Position numbers and translations under genes: made by a program. The notes below the pieces were generated by a model. It had not been told where the DNA came from and made no database searches. It saw only the letters and a list, made by a program, of their open reading frames with translations. 31,208 nt of DNA from JANNAT01 sp031422555 (lineage in GTDB: Bacteria; Pseudomonadota; Alphaproteobacteria; Rhodobacterales; Rhodobacteraceae), in assembly GCA_031422555.1 (NCBI GenBank), contig JANPLZ010000029.1, positions 1 through 31,208 of the forward strand. The letters run 5' to 3'. Positions 6,570 to 13,875 of this stretch are shown here, piece by piece; position 1 is the first letter of the stretch; each line of letters opens with the position of its first letter.

Positions 6570-8851
6570 ACCCGGATCAACCCGTCGGATTTTTTCACCA
6601 AACGCCGCGCCTGATCGCGCCCGGCAAGGTAAGGCTGCGGCCACACCCCGCCGACATCGCCCACTTGCACGCCTGCGCGCAGCGTCCAATAGGGATCGGC
6701 CAGATGCGGGCGGGCCAGCGCCACCAGATCGGCCCGGCCCGCCAGCAGGATCGAGTTTACGTGATCCACCTCGGTGATATTGCCCACGGCCATGGTGGCC
6801 AGACCGGCCTCGTTCCGGATGCGGTCGCTGAACGGGGTCTGGAACATCCGGCCATAAACCGGCTGGGCATCAACCGAGGTTTGTCCGGCCGAGACGTCAA
6901 TGATATCCGCCCCGGCCATCGCAAACATCATCGCAATATCAACGGCCTCGGCAGGCGTGACGCCCGCATCCCCCATCCAGTCATGCGCCGATATGCGCAC
7001 CGCCATCGGTTTGGCCCCCGGCCAGACGGCGCGCATTTCGCGGAACACTTCCAACGGGAACCGCATGCGGTTTTCCAGACTGCCGCCATAGTCATCGTCG
7101 CGGATATTCGACACAGGCGAGATAAAGCCAGAGATCAGATAGCCGTGGGCTGCATGCAATTCCACCATGTCAAAATCAGCCCCATCAGCCATTTCGGTGG
7201 CGCGGATAAACTGGCGGATCACAGTATCCATATCATCGCGGTCCATCGCCTTTGGGGTCGCATTGCCCGGCTGCCACGGGATTGCCGACGCAGACAGCAG
7301 CGGCCAGTTGCCCGATACCAGCGGTGCATCGCTGTCGGCCCAGCCCACTTGGGTCGATCCTTTGCGCCCCGAATGGCCGATCTGGCAACAGGTTTTGGCC
7401 TCCGATTCCGCATGGATGAAATCATTGATCCGCTTCCAAGCCAATTCATGCTTGGGCGCATAAAGCCCGGTGCAGCCCGGCGTGATACGGCCATTCGGTG
7501 ACACGCAGGTCATTTCGGTATAGACCAGCCCCGCGCCGCCCTTTGCGCGTTCGCCGTAATGCACCATATGCCAATCGCCGGGCGTGCCATCAACGGCGCG
7601 GTATTGCGCCATCGGCGAGACGACAATCCGGTTTTTCAGCTGCATGCCCCGCAACTGAAACGGTGCAAACATCGGCATCCGCCCCGGAGCGCCTCCATGT
7701 TGGGCGGCAAACCAATCTTCGGCCCCGCGCAGCCATGCAGGATCGCGCAGCCGCAGGTTTTCATGGGAAATCCGCTGACTGCGGGTCAGCAGCGAATAGG
7801 CAAACTGCGGACTGGGCATATCCAGATAGCGTTCCACCTCTTCGAACCATTCCAGCGAATTGCGCGCCGCCGATTGCAGCCGCAACACCTCGATGCGGCG
7901 TTCATCCTGATAGCGTTGAAAGGCCTCGCGCAGGCTGGCTTCGGAATGGATATAGTCGGCCAGCGCAATCGCGCTATCAAACGCAAGCCTTGTGCCAGAG
8001 CCGATCGAAAAATGGCTGGTGGCGGTGGCATCGCCCATCAGCACGACGTTTTCGTGAAACCAAGTTTCGCAGATCACCCGTGGAAACTGCATCCACACCG
8101 CCGATCCGCGCAAATGCGCCGCGTTCGACATCAGCGCGTGGTTGCCAAGATGATCGGCAAAGATCGCCTCGCAGGTGGCCACGGTTTCCTCTTTTGACAT
8201 GCCCTCAAAGCCCCAGGCATCCCAGGTGGCAGGCAGGCATTCGACGATGAACGTCGCGGTATTGGCATCAAACTGATAGACATGCGCCCAGACCCAGCCG
8301 TGTGCTGTTTTCTCAAAGATAAAGGTAAAGGCATCGTCGAATTTCTGATGCGTGCCCAGCCAGACGAATTTGCATTTGCGCAGATCGACATCGGGTTTGA
8401 ACACTTCGGCATATTCGCGGCGCACCGCCGAATTGATGCCGTCGGTGGCCACCACCAGATCGTAGTCGTGGCGGTAAGATTCGGCGGTTTTGAATTCGAC
8501 TTCGAACTGCAGATCGACGCCCAACTCAATGGCGCGGGCCTGCAAGATGACCAGCATGGTCTTGCGCCCAATACCCGCAAAGCCGTGGCCGCCCGACACC
8601 GTGCGCACCCCGTCATGCACCACCGCAATATCATCCCAATAGGCAAATTGCGCCCGGATCGCATCGGTGCTGACCGGATCATTGCCCTGCATCCGGCCCA
8701 ATGCGTCATCCGACAGCACCACGCCCCAGCCAAAGGTGTCATTGGCCTTGTTGCGTTCCAGCACGGTCACCTGATGCGACGCATCGCGCAGCTTCATCGA
8801 GATGGCAAAATACAACCCCGCCGGACCACCGCCCAAACACAGAACTTTCAT
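6566..8851 (-). CDS. 2-aminobenzoyl-CoA monooxygenase/reductase (bifunctional flavoprotein)
   Basis: The 761-residue protein fuses two flavin domains. The N-terminal half (about 1-375) is an aromatic hydroxylase with the dinucleotide loop LGGGPAGLYFA (6-16), the ATDG motif (135-138) and the FAD motif LMGDATATSHFSIGSG (271-286). The C-terminal half (about 395-745) resembles Old Yellow Enzyme/NADH:flavin oxidoreductases, with KNRIVVSPM, HAAHGYLISGFISP and DDDYGGSLENR. This fusion matches the Azoarcus evansii enzyme that hydroxylates 2-aminobenzoyl-CoA and reduces the product to a non-aromatic cyclohexene. Automated pipelines often label relatives salicylyl-CoA 5-hydroxylase. The start at 8851 follows AAGGGGCGCG; an in-frame ATG at 8872 is less likely. 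It is the first gene of the leftward operon. Confidence 0.88.
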   Translation of the reverse strand: MKVLCLGGGPAGLYFAISMKLRDASHQVTVLERNKANDTFGWGVVLSDDALGRMQGNDPVSTDAIRAQFAYWDDIAVVHDGVRTVSGGHGFAGIGRKTMLVILQARAIELGVDLQFEVEFKTAESYRHDYDLVVATDGINSAVRREYAEVFKPDVDLRKCKFVWLGTHQKFDDAFTFIFEKTAHGWVWAHVYQFDANTATFIVECLPATWDAWGFEGMSKEETVATCEAIFADHLGNHALMSNAAHLRGSAVWMQFPRVICETWFHENVVLMGDATATSHFSIGSGTRLAFDSAIALADYIHSEASLREAFQRYQDERRIEVLRLQSAARNSLEWFEEVERYLDMPSPQFAYSLLTRSQRISHENLRLRDPAWLRGAEDWFAAQHGGAPGRMPMFAPFQLRGMQLKNRIVVSPMAQYRAVDGTPGDWHMVHYGERAKGGAGLVYTEMTCVSPNGRITPGCTGLYAPKHELAWKRINDFIHAESEAKTCCQIGHSGRKGSTQVGWADSDAPLVSGNWPLLSASAIPWQPGNATPKAMDRDDMDTVIRQFIRATEMADGADFDMVELHAAHGYLISGFISPVSNIRDDDYGGSLENRMRFPLEVFREMRAVWPGAKPMAVRISAHDWMGDAGVTPAEAVDIAMMFAMAGADIIDVSAGQTSVDAQPVYGRMFQTPFSDRIRNEAGLATMAVGNITEVDHVNSILLAGRADLVALARPHLADPYWTLRAGVQVGDVGGVWPQPYLAGRDQARRLVKKSDGLIRV

Positions 8852-8893
8852 CGCGCGCCCCTTTGTGGTCATGAAGCCCAGAGTTACACCGGG

Positions 8894-8936
8894 GCAAAAC
8901 AATTTCAAGCTTGAAATTTCTATCTTGAAGTTTTGC
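8894..8936. promoter_or_regulatory. Candidate operator in the divergent promoter region
   Basis: The 107-nt gap between the two divergent operons contains a perfect 18-bp palindrome, AATTTCAAGCTTGAAATT (8901-8918). It is nested inside an inverted repeat of GCAAAAC (8894-8900) and GTTTTGC (8930-8936), with a further CTTGAA half-site at 8924-8929. This fits a MarR-family operator controlling both directions. On the minus strand, TTGAAA within the palindrome could serve as a -35 box with TAACTC downstream as -10. The regulator assignment is inferred from proximity. Confidence 0.65.
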
Positions 8937-8958
8937 GCCAAGGGTGCAGGATACGGGG

Positions 8959-9717
8959 ATGGACGATCTGACCCTTACACACCTGCCGCAAGCGGTGAAA
9001 ATCACCCTGAACCGCCCGGCGGTAAAGAATGCGTTGAATACGGCCGTGCTGGCGGCGGTGGCGGCGGCGCTGGCGAAATGTGCGGCAGACCCGACCTGCC
9101 GCGCGGTGCTGATCTGCGGCGCGGGCGGCAATTTTGCCGCCGGGGCGGATGTGGGTGAAATTGCCGGCAAGACCAGCGCGCAGGCGGCGGTTGATGCGCG
9201 CAAACACCATTGGGCGGCGATCCGTGATTTTCCCAAACCTTTGGTGGCGGCGGTAGACGGCTATGCTTTGGGTGGCGGGTTCGAGCTGGCGTTGCTGGCA
9301 GATTTCATGGTGCTGGGGGCGGATGCCAAACTGGGGCTGCCTGAAACCAATTTGGGCTTTATCCCCGGCGCGGGTGGTGGGCAAAGGCTGCTTTCACTGG
9401 TGGGCCGGGCGCGGGCCGCGCGGCTGGTGATGATGGGTGAGGTTATTGACGCAACCACCGCGTATGATTGGGGAATCGCCGGATGGCTGTCGGACGGTCC
9501 AGCACTGTCTGTGGCCGAAGATCTGGTTGCACGCCTGTGCAACCGCGCGCCCCTGGCGATGCGGGCCGCCAAGGCCGCGCTGGTTGCGGGCGCCGAAGCA
9601 TCGCTGGCGTTCGACGTCGAACGCGCCGGATTTGAACGCCTGATGGACAGCGCCGACAAGGCCGCAGGCATTGCCGCGTTCCAAACCCGGGTTGCTGCGG
9701 TGTTTACCGGCACATGA
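8959..9717 (+). CDS. Enoyl-CoA hydratase
   Basis: The 252-residue crotonase carries both canonical catalytic glutamates: one in LGGGFELALLADF and one in LPETNLGFIPGAGGGQRL. The oxyanion loop GNFAAGADVGEI is also present. It should hydrate a 2-enoyl-CoA to the 3-hydroxyacyl-CoA, which the next gene product would oxidise. The ATG at 8959 is chosen because an AGGA lies seven bases upstream and the N-terminus matches the family; a GTG at 8944 would add five residues. It opens the rightward operon, and its stop overlaps the dehydrogenase start (ATGA). Confidence 0.92.
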   Translation: MDDLTLTHLPQAVKITLNRPAVKNALNTAVLAAVAAALAKCAADPTCRAVLICGAGGNFAAGADVGEIAGKTSAQAAVDARKHHWAAIRDFPKPLVAAVDGYALGGGFELALLADFMVLGADAKLGLPETNLGFIPGAGGGQRLLSLVGRARAARLVMMGEVIDATTAYDWGIAGWLSDGPALSVAEDLVARLCNRAPLAMRAAKAALVAGAEASLAFDVERAGFERLMDSADKAAGIAAFQTRVAAVFTGT

Positions 9718-10841
9718 CCGAAACCCCGATTATCGCCGTCATCGGACTTGGCACCATGGGATTGGGCATTGCGCAGACCTATGCCGCTGCGGGCTTTCGC
9801 GTGCTGGCAACCGATGCGCAGACCACCACCCGCGACGCAGCCCACCCGCGTCTGGCCGCAACTTTGGCCAAGCGCGTCGCGACAGGCAAGCTGACCGCCG
9901 CTGCCGCCCAGACAACGCTGGCAAATCTGGCGGTGGTGGCAGGGCTGGCCGATCTGGCCAACGCCCATCTGCTGATCGAGGCGATTGTCGAAGACCTTGC
10001 CGCCAAACACGCGCTGTTTGCCGATCTGGAACGGGTGGTGGCGCCAGAGGCGGTGCTGGCCAGCAATACCTCGTCCTTGTCGATTGCCGCCCTTGCGCAG
10101 CCGCTGATGCGGCCAGACCGGCTGTTGGGGCTGCATTTTTTCAACCCGGCCCCGGTGATGCGTTTGGTCGAGTTGGTGCCACATGCGCAGACCCATGCGG
10201 CGGCGCTGGATCTGGCCCGCCGGGTGACCGAACAGGCCGGAAAAGTGGTGATCACCGCGCCCGATCTGCCCGGCTTTATCGTCAACCGTTGCGCGCGCCC
10301 CTATTACGGCGAAGCGCTGGCGCTGCTGGAGGAAGGCCGCAATGCCGCGGATATTGACGCCGCGATGCGGGCTGCGGGCTATCCGTTGGGGCCGTTTGCG
10401 CTGATGGATCTGATCGGCGCAGATATCAATCTGGCGGCAACACTGGGCCTTTATGCGGCGATGGGCCGCCATCCACGCTATCACCCGTTCGACGCGTTGC
10501 GCGCAGGCGTCGCGGCGGGGCGGTTGGGGCGCAAATCGGGGGCGGGGTTTGTGGTCCCTGGTGCCGTGCAACCCATCCCGCCCGATGCGGCGGCCATCGT
10601 TTTGCGCATCGAAGCCACGCTGATCAATGAGGCCGCTTTTTTGCATGCGCAAAGCGGTCTTGCGCCCGCCGATATTGATACCGCGTTGCAGCTGGGGTTG
10701 AATTTTCCGCACGGGCCTTTTGCCGCCTTGCAGCGCTATGGCACAGCTTGCATCACGTCAGAACTGGCACGGCTTGAGGCCGCAGCCCCGCCCGCCCTGA
10801 AATCGCGCTACGCGCCCGCACCTGTGCCGAGGTTGCCATGA
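9714..10841 (+). CDS. 3-hydroxyacyl-CoA dehydrogenase
   Basis: The 375-residue NAD-dependent enzyme has the Rossmann loop GLGTMG (11-16), then SNTSSLSI, then the catalytic histidine in GLHFFNPAPVM (H141) with its partner glutamate (E153), and the helical dimerisation domain (LPGFIVNRC, YPLGPFALMDLIG, GRKSGAGF). A shorter C-terminal repeat of the helical domain follows (about 295-360), as in PaaH-type enzymes. It would oxidise a 3-hydroxyacyl-CoA to the 3-oxoacyl-CoA for the downstream thiolase. It overlaps both neighbours by four bases, so the three beta-oxidation genes are translationally coupled. Confidence 0.92.
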   Translation: MTETPIIAVIGLGTMGLGIAQTYAAAGFRVLATDAQTTTRDAAHPRLAATLAKRVATGKLTAAAAQTTLANLAVVAGLADLANAHLLIEAIVEDLAAKHALFADLERVVAPEAVLASNTSSLSIAALAQPLMRPDRLLGLHFFNPAPVMRLVELVPHAQTHAAALDLARRVTEQAGKVVITAPDLPGFIVNRCARPYYGEALALLEEGRNAADIDAAMRAAGYPLGPFALMDLIGADINLAATLGLYAAMGRHPRYHPFDALRAGVAAGRLGRKSGAGFVVPGAVQPIPPDAAAIVLRIEATLINEAAFLHAQSGLAPADIDTALQLGLNFPHGPFAALQRYGTACITSELARLEAAAPPALKSRYAPAPVPRLP

Positions 10842-12016
10842 CCCCTGTTTATCTGTGCGCCATGCGCCGCACCCCGATCGGGCGCTATGGCGGCAGCCTG
10901 TCCACCTGGCGCCCCGATGATCTGGCCGCCCATGTGATCAACGGTTTGCTGGATCTGCACGCGGTCCCGGTTGATGAGGTGATCTTTGGCTGCGTCAATC
11001 AGGCGGGCGAAGACAACCGCAACGTCGCCCGCATGGCGGTGCTGCTGTCACGGCTGGGGCCATCGGTGCCGGCCCATACCGTCAACCGGCTGTGTGCCAG
11101 CGGGCTGGATGCGGTGATTGCCGCGATGCGGGTGATCCGCGACGGCGCGGCAGAGGTGATCATCGCGGGGGGGGTGGAATCGATGTCGCGCGCGCCATAC
11201 GTGATGGCCAAGCCCGGAATGGCGTTTTCGCGCCAGCCCCAGATGGTGGACAGCACCATCGGCTGGCGCTTTGCGCATGATCAGATCGTGGCCCGCTATG
11301 GGATTGAATCAATGCCGGAAACGGCCGAGAATGTGGCCGCACTTTTGGGGATCGCGCGTGCCGACCAAGACGCCTTTGCCTGTCGCAGCCATGCTCGCTA
11401 TGACGCCGCATGGCACGCCGCCGATATCTTGCCGCTGCGCGTGACGGGAAAGGCGGGGGATAAGATCATCGCCTTGGATGAACACCCCCGCATCACAAGC
11501 CCCGAGGCGCTGGCGCTGTTGCCCACGCCGTTTCGGGCGGGCGGATCGGTGACGGCGGGCAATGCGTCAGGGATCAATGACGGTGCTGCGGCGGTGTTGC
11601 TGGCATCGCGGGCGGCGGTGGATAAATTCGGGCTGACACCTTTGGCGCGGCTGGGTCATGCCGCATCAGGCGGGGTGGAACCGCGGGTGATGGGGCTGGG
11701 CCCGATCGAAGCGCTGCGCCGCCTGACCGACCGCACGGGCCTTGTGGCCGCTGATTTCGACGTGATCGAATTGAACGAGGCCTTCGCGGCCCAAGTGTTG
11801 GCCTGCACCCGCGCCTGGGGGCTGGCCGATGATGCGCCGCATCTGAACGCCCATGGCGGCGCGATCAGCATGGGGCATCCTTTGGGCGCATCGGGCGCGC
11901 GGCTGGCCGGAACAGCGGCGCGGCGGTTGCACGAAACTGGCGGCAAAACCGCCTTGGTCAGCCTGTGCGTCGGCGTTGGCCAAGGCGTGGCCCTGACTTT
12001 ACATGCGGTGGAGTGA
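10838..12016 (+). CDS. Thiolase resembling 3-oxoadipyl-CoA thiolase (PcaF/PaaJ type)
   Basis: The 392-residue protein has the complete thiolase active site: nucleophile C86 in NRLCASGLDA, GGVESMSRAP, NEAFAAQ, H347 in SMGHPLGASGARL and C377 in CVGVGQG. The segment GWRF...YGIESMPETAENVA is the kind seen in PcaF and PaaJ, which split 3-oxoadipyl-CoA into succinyl-CoA and acetyl-CoA. A dicarboxylic 3-oxoacyl-CoA is therefore a likely substrate and would be the last step of the pathway. It overlaps the dehydrogenase by four bases and is followed two bases later by the kynureninase-like gene. Confidence 0.9.
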   Translation: MTPVYLCAMRRTPIGRYGGSLSTWRPDDLAAHVINGLLDLHAVPVDEVIFGCVNQAGEDNRNVARMAVLLSRLGPSVPAHTVNRLCASGLDAVIAAMRVIRDGAAEVIIAGGVESMSRAPYVMAKPGMAFSRQPQMVDSTIGWRFAHDQIVARYGIESMPETAENVAALLGIARADQDAFACRSHARYDAAWHAADILPLRVTGKAGDKIIALDEHPRITSPEALALLPTPFRAGGSVTAGNASGINDGAAAVLLASRAAVDKFGLTPLARLGHAASGGVEPRVMGLGPIEALRRLTDRTGLVAADFDVIELNEAFAAQVLACTRAWGLADDAPHLNAHGGAISMGHPLGASGARLAGTAARRLHETGGKTALVSLCVGVGQGVALTLHAVE

Positions 12017-12018
12017 TC

Positions 12019-13143
12019 ATGTCTGACAGCTATTTTCTATACCATTCGATCGGCATATATCCGGGCAAAGCCCGCGATCTGGCGGGGGCGATGGCGGAAT
12101 TTGCCTTTGTCTGGGGCCGCCCCGATGATGCGCAATGGGCTTACGCTTTGGGCATGCGGCACAGCTATATCGACCGCTGGCGCGCCATCCTGAACGCGCC
12201 GCCGCACTCGCTGACCACGACGGAAAGTGTCACCGGGGCGTTTCACGCGCTGCTGGCGTCACTGCCTGCGGGGCATTTGCGCGGCCGCTGCGTGTTGGTG
12301 GGGGCGGATTGCTTTCCATCAAACCACTTTTTGCTGCAAGGCATGGCCGAGAAATACGGCTTTAGCCTGAAAACCGTGCCGCTGCGCCAAGGGGCGGCCC
12401 ATGTCGAGGACGAGGATTTTCTGCACCACTGGACGCCGCAAGTCGGGCTGGCGCTGTTGACATGGATCAGTTCCACCACATCGCACCGGATCAATCTGGC
12501 GGCCATGGTGGCGCATGGGCGGCGCATGGGCAGTCTGATCGGGGTGGATATCACCCAAGGGGCGGGGCTGATCCCGTTTGATGTTGTGGCTCCCGAGGTG
12601 GATTTTGCGATCTCGACCAGTCTGAAATGGATGTGCGGCACGCCGGGGGCGGGGGTTTTATACGTCTCGCCGCGCCTGATCGGGCACTGTCACCCCGAAG
12701 TGCGCGGCTGGTTCAGTCAGGACAATCCGTTCAACTGGGACATCACCCGGTTTGACCTTGCCGCCGATATCCGCCGGTTTGACAATGGCACGCCCGGCGT
12801 GATGGCAGCACTGGCCAGCCTGCCTGCGCTGGATTGGCATGCCCGGCAGGACCCTGCCGCGATGCTGACCCATAACCGCGGCCTGACGGCGATGCTGATC
12901 GAGGCGGCCGATCAGTTGGGGCTGGATATGGTCACCCCGCGGCCCGCAGCCCAGCGCGGCGGATCGGTGATGCTGCGCTTGCCCACCACGCTGCCCGCCG
13001 CAGATGTGGTCGCCCATCTGCGGGGTTTGGGGATTTACACCGACAACCGCAGCCAGACCCTGCGCCTGTCGCCGGGGGTGATGACCACGGTTGCGGGCAC
13101 CCACCGGTTGATCGCCGCGCTGACCGCAGCCTTGCGGCCCTGA
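12019..13143 (+). CDS. Kynureninase-like PLP-dependent enzyme (aminotransferase class V fold)
   Basis: The 374-residue product has the fold-type I PLP core. D177 in GVDITQGAGLIPFD should bind the pyridine nitrogen, and K203 in ISTSLKWMCGTPGAGVLYV should form the Schiff base; this arrangement is typical of kynureninase. Kynureninase hydrolyses kynurenine to anthranilate and alanine, which would feed the ligase at 922. The N-terminal part is shorter and more divergent than in classic KynU, so a related C-C hydrolase or desulfurase-like activity remains possible. The ATG at 12019 follows GGTGGAG at the thiolase stop; the longer open frame from 11965 lies within the thiolase gene. No tryptophan dioxygenase was seen in the window. 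Confidence 0.75.
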   Translation: MSDSYFLYHSIGIYPGKARDLAGAMAEFAFVWGRPDDAQWAYALGMRHSYIDRWRAILNAPPHSLTTTESVTGAFHALLASLPAGHLRGRCVLVGADCFPSNHFLLQGMAEKYGFSLKTVPLRQGAAHVEDEDFLHHWTPQVGLALLTWISSTTSHRINLAAMVAHGRRMGSLIGVDITQGAGLIPFDVVAPEVDFAISTSLKWMCGTPGAGVLYVSPRLIGHCHPEVRGWFSQDNPFNWDITRFDLAADIRRFDNGTPGVMAALASLPALDWHARQDPAAMLTHNRGLTAMLIEAADQLGLDMVTPRPAAQRGGSVMLRLPTTLPAADVVAHLRGLGIYTDNRSQTLRLSPGVMTTVAGTHRLIAALTAALRP

Positions 13144-13220
13144 CAAAGGCTGGAAACGGCGGCGCAACTGCCCTATCTGCTGGTCAGCGGTCCCCCGCGC
13201 CGATGCTGATAGGAGCCTGC

Positions 13221-13736
13221 ATGACCGATCCCGCCGCGCCACTTTCACCATCCGCGCCCACGCCGTCAGAGTTTCGCCACGCGATGCGGGCGGTGGTTGG
13301 CAATTGTTCGGTCATCACCACTGGCATGGGCGAGGCTGCCACCGGATTGGTGGTGACATCGGCGATTTCTTTGTCGGCGGAACCGCCGTTGTTGCTGGCC
13401 TGCGTGAACCGGTCATCCTCCAGTTGGCCGGTGTTGAAAGACTTCGGCTTTTTCGGCTGGTCATCACTGGGGGCAGCACATCAAAGCGTGGCAGAGCGGT
13501 TTTCCGGGGTGGGCGGCTTGCGCGGTCTGGCCCGGTTCGACGGTGCCGACTGGACCACCGCGATCAGCGGCGCGCGGCTGTTGACGGGGGCACCGGTGGC
13601 CTTTGATTGCGCGGTGGACGAAATGATTGACCGCGCCACCCATTCCATTCTGATCGGCCGGGTGCTGGCGGTGCGCACAACACCGGGTGCAGGGGCGCTG
13701 GCCTATTGGGATGGCGAATACCGCGCGTTGCAATAG
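13221..13736 (+). CDS. Flavin reductase-like protein (HpaC/DIM6-NTAB family)
   Basis: The 171-residue protein has the flavin reductase fold: FRHAMRAVVGNCSVITT at the N-terminus, the GLVVTSAISLSAEPPLLLACVN strand pair, AERFSG, and a C-terminal LAYWDGEYRAL motif. Members reduce FMN or FAD with NAD(P)H and hand the reduced flavin to a separate monooxygenase. No two-component oxygenase partner is encoded in the window, and the fused monooxygenase at 6566 should not need one. It may serve an upstream indole or indoleacetate oxygenase encoded elsewhere. The ATG at 13221 has a good ribosome-binding site (AGGAG); it is 77 bases after the kynureninase-like gene. A start at 13203 would precede that site. 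Confidence 0.85.
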   Translation: MTDPAAPLSPSAPTPSEFRHAMRAVVGNCSVITTGMGEAATGLVVTSAISLSAEPPLLLACVNRSSSSWPVLKDFGFFGWSSLGAAHQSVAERFSGVGGLRGLARFDGADWTTAISGARLLTGAPVAFDCAVDEMIDRATHSILIGRVLAVRTTPGAGALAYWDGEYRALQ

Positions 13737-13770
13737 GCGGCAGCCCTTTGCTGCGCGGCAACCGCCGCCG

Positions 13771-13814
13771 GGGGGGGGTCACACCCCCCCAGCCGCAAAA
13801 GCCACGGCTTTTGC
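13771..13814. terminator. Tandem hairpins between convergent operons
   Basis: Two strong hairpins lie in the 139-nt gap between the flavin reductase and iorB stop codons. One has seven G (13772-13778) pairing with seven C (13784-13790). The other has arms GCAAAAGCC (13795-13803) and GGCTTTTGC (13806-13814). No clean T-run follows on either strand, so a bidirectional termination or RNA-stability role is likely but not proven. Confidence 0.5.
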
Positions 13815-13825
13815 GCCCCCCCGTG

Positions 13826-13847
13826 GAGTATTTGCACCAAAATGAAA
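13826..13847 (-). repeat. Dispersed intergenic element, copy 2
   Basis: Read on the minus strand this is TTTCATTTTGG followed by a 5-nt spacer and AATACTC, then a G-rich run. It matches the box at 26782 closely and the one at 4511 more loosely. It lies 28 bases downstream of the iorB stop codon in that gene's orientation. Confidence 0.6.
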
Positions 13848-13875
13848 CGCAATTTTAGATAAATTTCAGGCAAAT

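Noticed and set aside
6566..8851. Annotation as salicylyl-CoA 5-hydroxylase
   Set aside because: The fusion of an aromatic hydroxylase with an Old Yellow Enzyme domain, together with the anthranilate-type neighbours, fits 2-aminobenzoyl-CoA monooxygenase/reductase better.
9261..10712. A 483-codon minus-strand frame opposite the hydratase and dehydrogenase genes
   Set aside because: It crosses the junction of two overlapping, clearly recognisable genes and shows no family motif.
13771..13814. Repeated hairpins as a CRISPR-like array
   Set aside because: The units differ in sequence, there are no regular spacers and no cas genes are present.
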